Source: DASUPK01 sp963736305 (GTDB lineage: Bacteria > Actinomycetota > Thermoleophilia > Solirubrobacterales > 70-9). Taken from it: a stretch of DNA of 64,000 nucleotides. Positions within the stretch are counted from its first letter, which is position 1; the number at the start of each line of letters is the position of its first letter. A model generated the notes under the pieces. It was not told the DNA's origin. It searched no databases and saw only the letters and a program-made list of their open reading frames with translations. The stretch spans positions 1 to 64,000 of the forward strand of contig CAVTOD010000006.1 of the NCBI GenBank assembly GCA_963736305.1, written 5' to 3'. Below are positions 53,111-60,396 of the stretch, one piece after another. The translations under genes were made by a program, and so were the position numbers.

Positions 53111-53269
53111 TTGTTCCCCCTTGGTCACCTGGGGCACTGGTACCTGTGGGTTCCATACGCGCTCCCTGTGTTGATTGTCCTGGCGGCGTCTATCCACGCA
53201 TTCAGGAATCAACGCCGCGAGGACCGCGAGGAAGAGGCCAAGCGCAAGCGCGGTGGATCCGGCGGGTGA
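53111..53269 (+). CDS. Very small membrane protein after SCO genes
   Basis: 52 residues from TTG 53111, with GGAG 3-10 bp upstream: LFPLGHLGHWYLWVPYALPV, a single TM segment continuing LIVLAASIHAF, then a charged tail rich in Arg/Glu/Lys. The pattern (His/Trp-rich N-terminus, one TM, basic end) looks like a real small oxidase-linked protein. No family is named. Confidence 0.5.
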   Translation: MFPLGHLGHWYLWVPYALPVLIVLAASIHAFRNQRREDREEEAKRKRGGSGG

Positions 53270-53320
53270 CCGCTTTCCATCCAGAGCGGTTAGCTGCTTC
53301 GTTCAAGGGGCTACGCGTGA

Positions 53321-53605
53321 CTACACGCCAGCTCGGCCGGTTCTCGTGCCGGCCGCTTCTTCCCGAGCTGAGTCACGGGCCGCCGAGACAAGCACGGCGA
53401 GCAGGACCAGCCCGCCGACAAGGAAGGCGACATCCGCGGCCGTCTTCCACGTCGTTGATACGCCCTTGAAGTGATCCAGAAGTGAGCCGACGGCGGCGAG
53501 GCCGCAGAAGCCGACAACGGCGAGGGTGAGCGAGTCAGTCCGTCGCTTTGCCGCGGCGGCTCCGATCACGACGCCGAAGACGAGCACGGCAAGTGTGCCT
53601 GGCAT
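53321..53605 (-). CDS. Small membrane protein, unknown function
   Basis: 94 residues with three hydrophobic segments (LAVLVFGVVIGAAAAKR, LTLAVVGFCGLAAVGSLLD, VAFLVGGLVLLAVLVSAA). No family is recognised. It is the last gene before the right end of element 1 and is convergent with the SCO genes. Confidence 0.5.
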   Translation of the reverse strand: MPGTLAVLVFGVVIGAAAAKRRTDSLTLAVVGFCGLAAVGSLLDHFKGVSTTWKTAADVAFLVGGLVLLAVLVSAARDSAREEAAGTRTGRAGV

Positions 53606-53730
53606 CTCGGCCGCCGTGAAGTGGGCAACTGGAATGACGATTCCTCCTCTCGCTCGGTGCGGCGAGCCTATCGCCCAGCCCGGCTCTCCACTTTCGACTC
53701 GAAGCCTTGCTCACTTCTGTCCTCGAGCTG

Positions 53731-53763
53731 GTGCCAGAGCCGTGCCAGAGTGGTGCCAGAGTC
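53731..53763. repeat. Arm-type repeats of element 1, right end (3 x 11 bp)
   Basis: GTGCCAGAGCC, GTGCCAGAGTG, GTGCCAGAGTC in perfect 11-bp tandem, ending 71 bp before core 2. The same word marks the left end of the element at 37077-37100. Confidence 0.7.
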
Positions 53764-53834
53764 AGACCGGTTCCAACCGGGTCTAACCGGCCGAATTCGT
53801 GCCTGTGGACCCCCTCCCCTGGGCAAGCGCGAGT

Positions 53835-53856
53835 TCTCTCCTCCCTGTAGTACCCC
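53835..53856 (+). other. Att core, site 2 (junction of elements 1 and 2)
   Basis: Identical 22-bp core. On its left are GTGCCAGAG repeats (element 1), on its right TTCGCCAGT repeats (element 2). This is the arrangement expected where two elements are integrated in tandem. Confidence 0.75.
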
Positions 53857-53858
53857 TA

Positions 53859-53888
53859 GAGACCCCGCTTCGGCGGGGTCTCTTTTTT
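53859..53888 (+). terminator. Rho-independent terminator after att site 2
   Basis: GAGACCCCGC (53859-53868) pairs with GCGGGGTCTC over TTCG, followed by six T. It is the one-base-pair-shorter form of the hairpin at 36985. Confidence 0.85.
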
Positions 53889-53949
53889 GGCTTGATCAAT
53901 GGGATCCAACCGGTCGGGGGGCCCACCGCGGTCGCACGCCGACATCCGG

Positions 53950-53973
53950 TTCGCCAGTCAGTTCGCCAGTCAG
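53950..53973. repeat. Arm-type repeats of element 2, left end (2 x 12 bp)
   Basis: TTCGCCAGTCAG twice in perfect tandem, starting 94 bp from the end of core 2, the same spacing as the GTGCCAGAG pair after core 1. Confidence 0.65.
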
Positions 53974-54015
53974 CGGAACTCAGGACCGATTCGCCCATAT
54001 CGTTCGGCAGCGCGA

Positions 54016-54250
54016 ATGTGGGAGCCGAAATCAGCCGATGACGTTCAAGCTGCTGCCAAGGACGGGCGACTCGAGGAAGTCCCTGGACTCGACGCCAAGG
54101 CCGAGCTACCCGGTAAGGGCAAGAGCCTCGACTTGGCGATCGATGTCGCTCCGATGAGTACAGCTGGCGGTGTCCTCGTCTATGGGGTGGGCGAGGACGA
54201 AGAGGGACGCCCCCGCATCCCGACCCCTATTGAGCTCTCGGGCGCGTCGT
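54016..54250 (+). pseudogene. AlbA_2-domain (Schlafen-like) protein fragment
   Basis: ATG 54016 opens a frame with RLEEVPGLDAKAELPGKGKS and AIDVAPMSTAGGVLVYGVGE then DEEGRPRIPTPIELSGA, the start of an AlbA_2 DNA-binding domain. After about 54245 the frame loses similarity and the rest of the domain is missing. Such proteins are common cargo of mobile elements. Confidence 0.6.
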
Positions 54251-54462
54251 CTTCACGACCGTCTACATCCTCTAGCTGCTCGTCGTGGAGGCGGCCCGCT
54301 TCGCGTTCGCTGGGCCCGAGCGGGACCGGTTGGTGGACGCAGTCCTGAAGGGAGCGCTCTTGGGCCGAGGACGTGAACCCCAGGCTCCCCAAGAGCATCG
54401 CCGGTCCCCTTGGTGACGACGCCAAGATCGTCGTCGTGCGCTTTCGGTTGGTTTCCGGCTAG
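54245..54462 (+). pseudogene. Decayed coding remnant of unknown protein
   Basis: Pieces in shifted frames read VVEAARFAFAGPERDRLVDA and NPRLPKSIAGPLGDDAKIVV, ending with VVRFRLVSG and TAG 54460-54462. An in-frame stop and at least one shift break it. It looks like the C-terminus of a gene fused to, or next to, the AlbA_2 fragment. Confidence 0.4.
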
Positions 54463-55919
54463 TACGTGGTGAAGAAGGTCGGCGCCTGCTGTGAGAGCAG
54501 GACCCAGGCCGCGGGGGCGGCCGCGGGCCAGACGTGGTACTCGACCCCGTATGTGGAGCTGCTCAGTGCCTCATTCGCCTGGAGGGGGCCGACCGAGTCG
54601 CCTGTGACTTCGCGCCAGGACTTGATGGAGCTGTCCAGCTCATCCGTGCTCTGCTGCAGGCTGGCGGCCGCCAGGCGGATCATCGGAGTCCCCTCGAACC
54701 AGAGGACGTCCGGGGAGGACTTCGCTGTGTAGGGTCGGAAACCGGAGAACGGCCCTGGAGCGGCGTAGGTCTCGTTGTATGAATCCTTGTTGGCTGACTC
54801 GGTGATCGACCGGTCGGCGACGGCGAACTGGCTCTCTGCGTAGCTCAGAACGGCTGAGGCGGTCTCGTAGTCGCCGATCGACTCCTCGAAGACCGTTCCC
54901 AGGACCTGCACGTCGAGTGCCTCGACGCCGTCGTCCAACCCCTGAATGAAGCTCGTGCCCGATTCGTCGGTCCGGATCAGGTTCGCCTTGATCGCCTCGG
55001 AGATACCGTCGGCTGCCTCCTGATAGCGGAGCGAGCGGTCCGGGTCACCGTTGCCCTTGAGCTCCTGTGCCAAATGACTGAGCAATTCGTAGGCGAGCAG
55101 GTTGTGCTGCGTGGAATACCACGCGAGCTCGGGACCTCCCCTGATCAGGCCGCTCTTGCCCTGCAGGGAGAGCAGGTAGTTGGCGGCTCGCTCGGCGGTC
55201 GCCTGGTAGGTGGCGCGGTCGAAGGCGGTGTCGTACTTGGTGGCGGCGAGGCCGACCCAGGCGATCGTGCCTGTGCGGTAAAGCTCGGCGCCGCGTCCGG
55301 TTGAGACGTCAAAGGCGATGTCGATCGATCCGTCCTTGTTCTGGAGGGCGGACAGCTGGTCGAGAAGTTGGATTGCCTGCTTCTGATCGCCGGTGGCGAC
55401 GAACGAAGCGGCAGTGGCCGCTGAGTCGTAAGTCCAGGTCCAGTTCAGCAGTCGCTCATACGCGGGATCGTCCTTGGGGATCTCGTAGGACCGGGTCAGG
55501 GCGAGAGGGTCGCTCGTGCCGGCATCACCCTTCTTCTCACCTGCGATTCGGGCCATTGGCGATGGGTCCGAGCGCTTCGGTCCTCTGTCCACGCTGGGCA
55601 CCGCAAGCGTCGCGGATGCCTTCCTGCCCTTCCTGTGACCGCGACGGCGCAGCTTGGCGCATGGTTTGCGCGACTTCTTGTGCGCCTTGGAGCACACGGG
55701 GCCGGACTGTCGGGCCAGCCATCGAGAGAGGGGATCAGCAGGACGCGCGCCCTTTGAATGCGGCCAGGAGAGCCGAACGCGCCCGCCGACGCGATGGCGC
55801 TTCTTCGCTTTGGAGGCGTAGGCGGGTGCCGAGGTGCCCGCTGCAGCGAGTGCGGGGACGGTCAACGATGCCGCGATCGTGCAGGCAAGGATGGCGATGA
55901 CCAGTCTCCGGAGAGTCAT
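54459..55919 (-). CDS. Secreted protein with alpha/alpha-barrel-like domain, unknown function
   Basis: 486 residues. A signal peptide is followed by a basic Ser/Lys/Arg-rich stretch (about 30-125) that may bind the wall. Residues about 140-480 are helical with repeats typical of six-hairpin/terpenoid-cyclase-type barrels: YERLLNWTWTYDSAATAASF, ALQNKDGSIDIAFDVSTGRG, YLLSLQGKSGLIRGGPELAW and PYTAKSSPDVLWFEGTPMIR. A carbohydrate-related role is plausible but no catalytic residues can be assigned. Intact inside the otherwise decayed element 2. Confidence 0.6.
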   Translation of the reverse strand: MTLRRLVIAILACTIAASLTVPALAAAGTSAPAYASKAKKRHRVGGRVRLSWPHSKGARPADPLSRWLARQSGPVCSKAHKKSRKPCAKLRRRGHRKGRKASATLAVPSVDRGPKRSDPSPMARIAGEKKGDAGTSDPLALTRSYEIPKDDPAYERLLNWTWTYDSAATAASFVATGDQKQAIQLLDQLSALQNKDGSIDIAFDVSTGRGAELYRTGTIAWVGLAATKYDTAFDRATYQATAERAANYLLSLQGKSGLIRGGPELAWYSTQHNLLAYELLSHLAQELKGNGDPDRSLRYQEAADGISEAIKANLIRTDESGTSFIQGLDDGVEALDVQVLGTVFEESIGDYETASAVLSYAESQFAVADRSITESANKDSYNETYAAPGPFSGFRPYTAKSSPDVLWFEGTPMIRLAAASLQQSTDELDSSIKSWREVTGDSVGPLQANEALSSSTYGVEYHVWPAAAPAAWVLLSQQAPTFFTTY

Positions 55920-56007
55920 ACCCTGTTCATCGACGGTTCCTGGGGGTACTCGCCCGTGTTAACCCGCAAAGTTCGCCGAACGTGTCGAGGCTGCGAAGAT
56001 CGGCCCA

Positions 56008-56490
56008 ATGAGCGATGACCCCCCTCAGGCGCCGCGCAACCCTCTTCGCAACGAGGCCGACATGTTCCGCGTGCTGATCATGTTCGGCGCCGCTGCGGCG
56101 ATCGTGATCGCCGTGGCTCTCCTGATCGGCTCGCTGGCGGGAGCGATCGTCGGCGCGATCTTCATCGTCATCGGCCTGTGGCGGACGTGGCAGCTGATCC
56201 AGGAATGGCGCCGGTACGGGTCCGAGCTTGCCGTTCGTGTTCCCGTGAACGCCAGACGCCGGATACGCGCAGTAGTAGTGGGCCCCACCGCTCCCGCTGA
56301 CGACCCGGACAGTCTCGGGAAACTCGCCGTGCTCATGTTCGAGCTCGTGAAGCGTGTCGGCGCCCTGGTCGCCGTCCACGTCGAGCAACGTACAGACCCG
56401 ACTCACGTCCGGTGCGGATCGCCACTCCGGCGTCGGGCCACCGCTCCCACCACCCCCAGATGCGCTCCGGGTCGGTGGTCGCATCCTTGA
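56008..56490 (+). CDS. Small membrane protein with tail run into element DNA
   Basis: Residues 1-70 look real: SDDPPQAPRNPLRNEADMFR, two hydrophobic segments (VLIMFGAAAAIVIAVALLIG, LAGAIVGAIFIVIGLWRTWQ). From about 56218 onward the frame is antisense to the Prim-Pol fragment and gives low-quality sequence. The original gene was probably cut at about 56218 by a rearrangement and acquired this tail. Function unknown. Confidence 0.5.
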   Translation: MSDDPPQAPRNPLRNEADMFRVLIMFGAAAAIVIAVALLIGSLAGAIVGAIFIVIGLWRTWQLIQEWRRYGSELAVRVPVNARRRIRAVVVGPTAPADDPDSLGKLAVLMFELVKRVGALVAVHVEQRTDPTHVRCGSPLRRRATAPTTPRCAPGRWSHP

Positions 56491-56608
56491 GTCCGTGGGC
56501 GGTGAGAGGCGTCTTGTCCAGCTTCACCGGGAACACCGGCCAGCCACGAGCCGCGTAGCGCAGAGCCTCGGCACCGATCACCGACTCATGGGGTGGCGCT
56601 TCAGGCAT
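56218..56608 (-). pseudogene. Bifunctional primase-polymerase (Prim-Pol) N-terminal fragment
   Basis: From ATG 56608, overlapping the HTH gene stop: ALRYAARGWPVFPVKLDKTP, DATTDPERIWGWWERWPDAG, VAIRTGRESGL. A frameshift near 56400 is needed to continue with LLDVDGDQGADTLHELEHEH, ETVRVVSGSGGAHYYCAYP and NTNGKLGP, where it ends. This is the N-terminal part of the Prim-Pol domain found in replication genes of plasmids and integrative elements. The rest is deleted. Confidence 0.75.
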
Positions 56609-56822
56609 CCCCTGATCCCTGATCGTCCAAGTTGGCGAGCGCCGCCTTCGCCTCCGCCCGCAGGAATGCATCGAGCGCCGCCCGCGGGACGTACAGCCTC
56701 CCGGCCCTTCGCACCACGGGCAGCCGACCGGCCTCCGCCCAGAGGTAAGCGGTACTCCGGGCGATCCCGAGTTCCCGTGCGACCGGCTCAATTGACGGCA
56801 GCGGATCCGGCACGGCGCCCAT
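56601..56822 (-). CDS. Excisionase-like HTH protein of element 2
   Basis: 73 residues: SIEPVARELGIARSTAYLWA, then PVVRRAGRLYVPRAALDAFL. This is the same small winged-HTH type as 38341-38577 but clearly diverged. It overlaps the start of the Prim-Pol fragment. It lies 67 bp from the TTCGCCAGT repeats near the right end. Confidence 0.75.
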   Translation of the reverse strand: MGAVPDPLPSIEPVARELGIARSTAYLWAEAGRLPVVRRAGRLYVPRAALDAFLRAEAKAALANLDDQGSGDA

Positions 56823-56888
56823 CGGCCGAGTTTATGCGGGTCTCCGGCCGTCAACGCGCGGCGATTGTGCGGACCCTCTTGAGCTTCG

Positions 56889-56921
56889 TTCGCCAATCGT
56901 TCGCCAGTCGTTCGCCAGTGG
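56889..56921. repeat. Arm-type repeats of element 2, right end (3 x 11 bp)
   Basis: TTCGCCAATCG, TTCGCCAGTCG, TTCGCCAGTGG in 11-bp tandem, ending 70 bp before core 3. Same number and spacing as the repeats before core 2 but with a different word. Confidence 0.7.
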
Positions 56922-56991
56922 GACCGGAATCAGCCGAGTTCAATCGGGTGAATCCGTGCCTGAGCGGCCGGTCCGAACCGGTGGTCCGAGT

Positions 56992-57013
56992 TCTCTCCTC
57001 CCTGTAGTACCCC
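56992..57013 (+). other. Att core, site 3 (right end of element 2)
   Basis: Identical 22-bp core. No arm-type repeats follow at the expected distance on the right, so chromosomal DNA probably resumes here. Confidence 0.75.
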
Positions 57014-57043
57014 AGAAACGGCCCTCCTCGGAGGGCCGTTTCT
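57014..57043 (+). terminator. Terminator hairpin after att site 3
   Basis: AGAAACGGCCCTCC pairs with GGAGGGCCGTTTCT over a 2-nt loop. Its sequence is unrelated to the terminators after cores 1 and 2, consistent with this being the original chromosomal terminator. The following sequence (ATATTGG) is only weakly T-rich. Confidence 0.7.
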
Positions 57044-57180
57044 ATATTGGGGAGCACCCGCTTCGGCAGGCATCTAACCAAGGCTTGACCATCTCTTTGC
57101 CTGGCCGTTCCAGACGCTGACCAGCGCCTGACCTGGGCCGTCCAGAGTGTGCCCTCCAACGTTCAGCCAAGGAGGAATCG

Positions 57181-57693
57181 ATGCGCACTTTGACCAAGAC
57201 GCTGCTGGCCGTGGTGGCCACGATGCTGGTAGGCGGAGCCGCCTATGTCGCCGCGGCACCGGCCGATCGCACCCCGGGGCCTGCGGCTCCGGCCGCGACC
57301 GACGTGAAGGGACCCTGCGACGAGGCCGAGCATGCGGCCGACCCGCGCTGCGCGGCGCCCCAGGTTCCAGAGGACAACCCGAATCACGTGGAGAACCGAG
57401 ACCGCAACAAGGTCGAGGACCACCACGCTGCCGGTGATGACAACCAGGCAGAGGATGTCGGCGATGACAATCCCGGCGACGACAACCCCGGCGAGGTCGA
57501 GCACCACGGCAATCGCGGTCCCGGCTCGCCGAACTCCGGCCCCGGCAACGCCCGCGATCGCGGGGACGAGACCGCAATGGAGGACAACTCAGGACCGGGC
57601 TCCGAGGATTCCAGTCATTCAGGCTCCGGCCACTCCGGCTCGGACGACTCCGGCTCGGATGATTCCGGGTCCGGCGGCTCCGGCCGAGACTGA
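57181..57693 (+). CDS. Secreted acidic low-complexity protein
   Basis: 170 residues with an AAGGAGG-like site upstream (AAGGAGGAATCG at 57169-57180). A signal peptide (TLLAVVATMLVGGAAYVAA) is followed by a region with two Cys (GPCDEAEHAADPRCAAP) and a long Asp/Gly/Ser/His-rich tail with DDNPGDDNPG and SGSDDSGSDDSGSGGSG repeats. Possibly a cation- or polymer-binding surface protein. It precedes a two-component system, whose other side has a similar gene (59892-60389). Confidence 0.65.
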   Translation: MRTLTKTLLAVVATMLVGGAAYVAAAPADRTPGPAAPAATDVKGPCDEAEHAADPRCAAPQVPEDNPNHVENRDRNKVEDHHAAGDDNQAEDVGDDNPGDDNPGEVEHHGNRGPGSPNSGPGNARDRGDETAMEDNSGPGSEDSSHSGSGHSGSDDSGSDDSGSGGSGRD

Positions 57694-57712
57694 GGCCGTC
57701 GAGGGACGGAGA

Positions 57713-57744
57713 GGGGCCACGGGGCCTCATCCCCCCGTGGCCCC
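57713..57744 (+). terminator. Strong hairpin between the secreted protein gene and the response regulator
   Basis: GGGGCCACGGGG (57713-57724) pairs with CCCCGTGGCCCC (57733-57744). No T-run follows. Likely terminates or attenuates the upstream gene's transcript. Confidence 0.55.
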
Positions 57745-57782
57745 ATCCGCCCTCTGCCCACGTCCGTAGCATCAGTGCCGCT

Positions 57783-58496
57783 GTGAACGTCCCCGCTCAG
57801 CGACCCACGATCCTGCTCGTCGAAGACGAGCGGGCGATCACCGAGCCACTCGCCGAAGCGCTCGAGCGCGAGGGCTTTGTCCCAACGCTCGCCGGAACGG
57901 CGGCCGAGGCCCTCGAGAAGGCGACGGGATCTGCGCCCGACCTCGTCCTGCTCGACATCGGACTGCCCGACGGCTCCGGCCTGGACGTCTGCCGGGAGCT
58001 GCGCCGCCAGACGGAGGTCCCGATCATCATGCTCACGGCCAGGGGCGCGGAAGCCGATCGGGTCGCGGGGCTCGAGCTGGGCGCCGACGACTACATCGTC
58101 AAGCCGTTCTCGGCGCGTGAGGTGATGGCGCGGGTCCGCGCGGTCCTCAGGCGCACGACGCCGGGGTCAGGCGGGAGCGGGACCGATCAGATGAAGATCG
58201 GCGACCTCAGTCTCGATCCGGCGAGGCATGAGGCGAAGCTCGGTGGCGAGCAGCTGGAGCTGTCCCGCAAGGAGTTCGAGTTGCTGCGGGTGCTGATGGA
58301 GCGGGCCGGCTCGGTGATCACGCGCGAAGGGCTGATCGAGGAGGTCTGGGACATGAACTGGTTCGGCTCGACGAAGACCCTCGACGTCCACGTCAGCGGC
58401 CTCCGCCGGAAGCTCGACGACGACCCGAAGGAGCCGCGCTTCATCCACACCGTGCGCGGCGTCGGGTTCAGGTTCTCCGGGCCCGACGAGGTCTAG
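57783..58496 (+). CDS. OmpR/PhoB-type response regulator
   Basis: 237 residues from GTG 57783. Receiver: LLVEDERAITEPLAEALERE (acidic pocket), phosphoacceptor Asp58 in APDLVLLDIGLPDGSGLDVC, PIIMLTARGAEADRVAGLEL, and Lys in DDYIVKPFSAREVMARVRAV. The C-terminal winged helix has LELSRKEFELLRVLMERAGS and WFGSTKTLDVHVSGLRRKLD. It binds DNA as a dimer when phosphorylated. Its cognate kinase starts 6 bp later; the flanking secreted-protein genes are candidate targets. Confidence 0.93.
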   Translation: MNVPAQRPTILLVEDERAITEPLAEALEREGFVPTLAGTAAEALEKATGSAPDLVLLDIGLPDGSGLDVCRELRRQTEVPIIMLTARGAEADRVAGLELGADDYIVKPFSAREVMARVRAVLRRTTPGSGGSGTDQMKIGDLSLDPARHEAKLGGEQLELSRKEFELLRVLMERAGSVITREGLIEEVWDMNWFGSTKTLDVHVSGLRRKLDDDPKEPRFIHTVRGVGFRFSGPDEV

Positions 58497-58502
58497 CTCC
58501 GG

Positions 58503-59867
58503 ATGAGCCTCCGCGCCCGCCTGCTGGCGGCCTTCGCCTACACGCTGCTGGTGGTGATCGTGGCGCTCGAGGTGCCGCTCGCCGCCAACGTGAGTGACCG
58601 GGTGAACGCCGAGGTCGAGGCGGACTCCGCGGCCCAGGCCCAGGTGGTGGCGGCGTCGGCCGCCGACCAGCTCCACGACAAGGCGTCCCTCGCGCGGGTG
58701 ACTCGCCAGGCGGCCGTGAGCCTCAACGGGCTCGTGTTCGTGATCAACGGGCGAGGCATGCAGATCGCGAGCTCCGCGGGCGGGGTCACGACGCCGCCGG
58801 TCCCGACCGATGACCCGATCGCTGTGCAGGCACTCGGCGGAGAGATCGCGCAGGGCCGCCACCACGAGGGCCGCGACGTCCTCTCGACAGCTGTCCCGAT
58901 CGTCCGCAATGGCCGCACGGTCGGGGCGATCGAGGTCGAGCAGAGCCTGAACGCCGTGCACGACCAGGTTCGCCAGGACGTCATCGCCCTGGTCGGCATC
59001 GGCGTCCTCGCCCTCATCCTCGGGCTCGGCGTGGCCTGGATCCTCGCCGGCTCGATCGCGCGGCCGCTGCGCTCGCTCGGCGAGGCCGCCCGCCGGCGTG
59101 CGAGCGGAGAGACCGGGGTCCGCGCCCGCGAATCCGGCTCCCGTGAGCAGCGGGAGGTCGCGCGGCAGTTCAACGAGATGGCCGACCGGCTCGAGGCGGT
59201 CCTCGAGTCTCAGCGCGCTTTCGTCGCCGATGCCTCCCATCAGCTCCGCACCCCGCTGACGGGACTGCGCCTCCGCCTCGAGGCAGCCGGCGTGAAGACC
59301 GACGACCCTGCTGTGACCAGGGAGCTCGAGGCCGCCGAGCACGAGACGGAGCGCCTCAATCACCTGGTCGCCGACCTGCTCGAGCTGGCCTCGAGCGAGC
59401 AGCCGGCGACCGACGAACGCACGGAGCTCGCGGACGCCGCGCGAGCGGCCGTCGAGCGCTGGCGTGGCACCGCCGGGGAGAGCCGCCACGAGATCCGGCT
59501 CAAGACCGACGGAGAGGCGCTGGTCCAGGCCGCGCCGAGCGAGCTGGCCGCGATCCTCGACAACCTCGTGGAGAACGCGATCAAGTACTCGCCCGAGGGC
59601 TCGCCGGTGACGATCGAATGCCGGCGCGAGGATGGGCTCGCGAGCATCGGGGTGGTGAGCAGCTCCGGCCCCCTGGACAGCGAGGTCGCAAGCCGGGCGT
59701 TCGAGCGCTTCTATCGGGGCGGCGGCGGCTCCGGGACCGGACTCGGGCTGCCGATCGTGGCGGCGCTGGCGCGTCGCAGGGGCGGTGACGTGAGGCTCGA
59801 GGGCGTCGATGAGACGAGGGTCCGGGCCCAGGTGACCCTGCCCGTGGCCGGCTTTGCCAATCCCTAA
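58503..59867 (+). CDS. Sensor histidine kinase
   Basis: 454 residues: TM1 (LLAAFAYTLLVVIVALEVPL), an extracytoplasmic sensor domain (about 30-155), TM2 (VIALVGIGVLALILGLGVAW), HAMP, and HisKA with the phospho-His in FVADASHQLRTPLTGLRLRL (His246). The ATP domain has the N-box LDNLVENAIKYSPEGSPVTI, F-box AFERFYRGGGGSGTGLGLPI and G2. The G1 box, normally D-x-G-x-G, reads VVSSSGPLD and lacks the Asp. Either this is a tolerated variant, as in some actinobacterial kinases, or activity is altered. Pairs with the regulator just upstream. Confidence 0.9.
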   Translation: MSLRARLLAAFAYTLLVVIVALEVPLAANVSDRVNAEVEADSAAQAQVVAASAADQLHDKASLARVTRQAAVSLNGLVFVINGRGMQIASSAGGVTTPPVPTDDPIAVQALGGEIAQGRHHEGRDVLSTAVPIVRNGRTVGAIEVEQSLNAVHDQVRQDVIALVGIGVLALILGLGVAWILAGSIARPLRSLGEAARRRASGETGVRARESGSREQREVARQFNEMADRLEAVLESQRAFVADASHQLRTPLTGLRLRLEAAGVKTDDPAVTRELEAAEHETERLNHLVADLLELASSEQPATDERTELADAARAAVERWRGTAGESRHEIRLKTDGEALVQAAPSELAAILDNLVENAIKYSPEGSPVTIECRREDGLASIGVVSSSGPLDSEVASRAFERFYRGGGGSGTGLGLPIVAALARRRGGDVRLEGVDETRVRAQVTLPVAGFANP

Positions 59868-59891
59868 CCCGTTGGTTCTACGGTTTCCCTC

Positions 59892-60389
59892 ATGACCAGC
59901 AGAGAGAGATTGCTCACCATCTTGCTCGGCATCGTCGGAGTCGTCGCGGCCGGGGCGATCGCCCTGGCGGCCAACGCGGTCTCCGGCGACTCCATCGGGC
60001 TCTCCGCGCAACCGGTGTCGCTCGCCTCCAGTGGGCCCTCCCCCGCGCCCGCCCCCGGGGCGAAGTCCGCTCACAGGGACGATGGCAATAGCAGCGACAA
60101 GGGCGGCGGGACCGTGACGACCCCCGACGACAACAGCTCCAACTCGGGGCCGAGCTCCTCGGACGACGGTTCGTCAACCTCATCGGGGCACGGGTCGGAT
60201 GGCGGCGGTGACAACCACGGCGGCGTATCCGGCACCGGCGGTCCAGGACCCAGCGGGACCAGCGTCTCGAGCGGCTCCGGCGACGACGGACCCGGATCCC
60301 CTACGACGACCAGCAGCTCCGGTGATGGCGGCGGCGGCTCGGGCTCAGACGGCGGCTCGGGCTCAGACGGTCACTCGGGCTCCAACTAG
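59892..60389 (+). CDS. Secreted Ser/Gly/Asp-rich low-complexity protein
   Basis: 165 residues. A signal or anchor segment (LLTILLGIVGVVAAGAIALA) is followed by a Pro/Ala stretch and a long Ser/Gly/Asp-rich tail (SSSDDGSSTSSGHGSDGGGD, GSGSDGGSGSDGHSGSN). No fold is expected for the tail. It follows the kinase by 24 bp, so it may be part of the two-component operon and resembles the gene at 57181 in style, not in detailed sequence. Confidence 0.6.
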   Translation: MTSRERLLTILLGIVGVVAAGAIALAANAVSGDSIGLSAQPVSLASSGPSPAPAPGAKSAHRDDGNSSDKGGGTVTTPDDNSSNSGPSSSDDGSSTSSGHGSDGGGDNHGGVSGTGGPGPSGTSVSSGSGDDGPGSPTTTSSSGDGGGGSGSDGGSGSDGHSGSN

Positions 60390-60396
60390 CCGCCGG

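Larger units (their letters stand above)
36961..53856. mobile_element. Integrative element 1 (16.9 kb) with metal-handling cargo
   Basis: It is bounded by identical 22-bp cores (36961 and 53835) and by inward-placed GTGCCAGAG repeats at both ends: two with a 12-bp period 94 bp after the left core, three with an 11-bp period 71 bp before the right core. A tyrosine integrase and an excisionase-like gene lie at the left end. The cargo is lgt, Zur/Znu zinc uptake, CopC-CopD, YcnI, CtaG, a DsbA-like protein and SCO proteins. Boundaries are inferred from repeats; mobility is not shown. Confidence 0.7.
53835..57013. mobile_element. Integrative element 2, degraded (3.2 kb)
   Basis: Bounded by identical cores at 53835 and 56992 and by TTCGCCAGT repeats at both inner ends (two with a 12-bp period 93 bp after the left core; three with an 11-bp period 70 bp before the right core). 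It keeps an excisionase-like gene and a fragment of a Prim-Pol replication gene but no integrase, so it is probably stranded. Confidence 0.65.
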
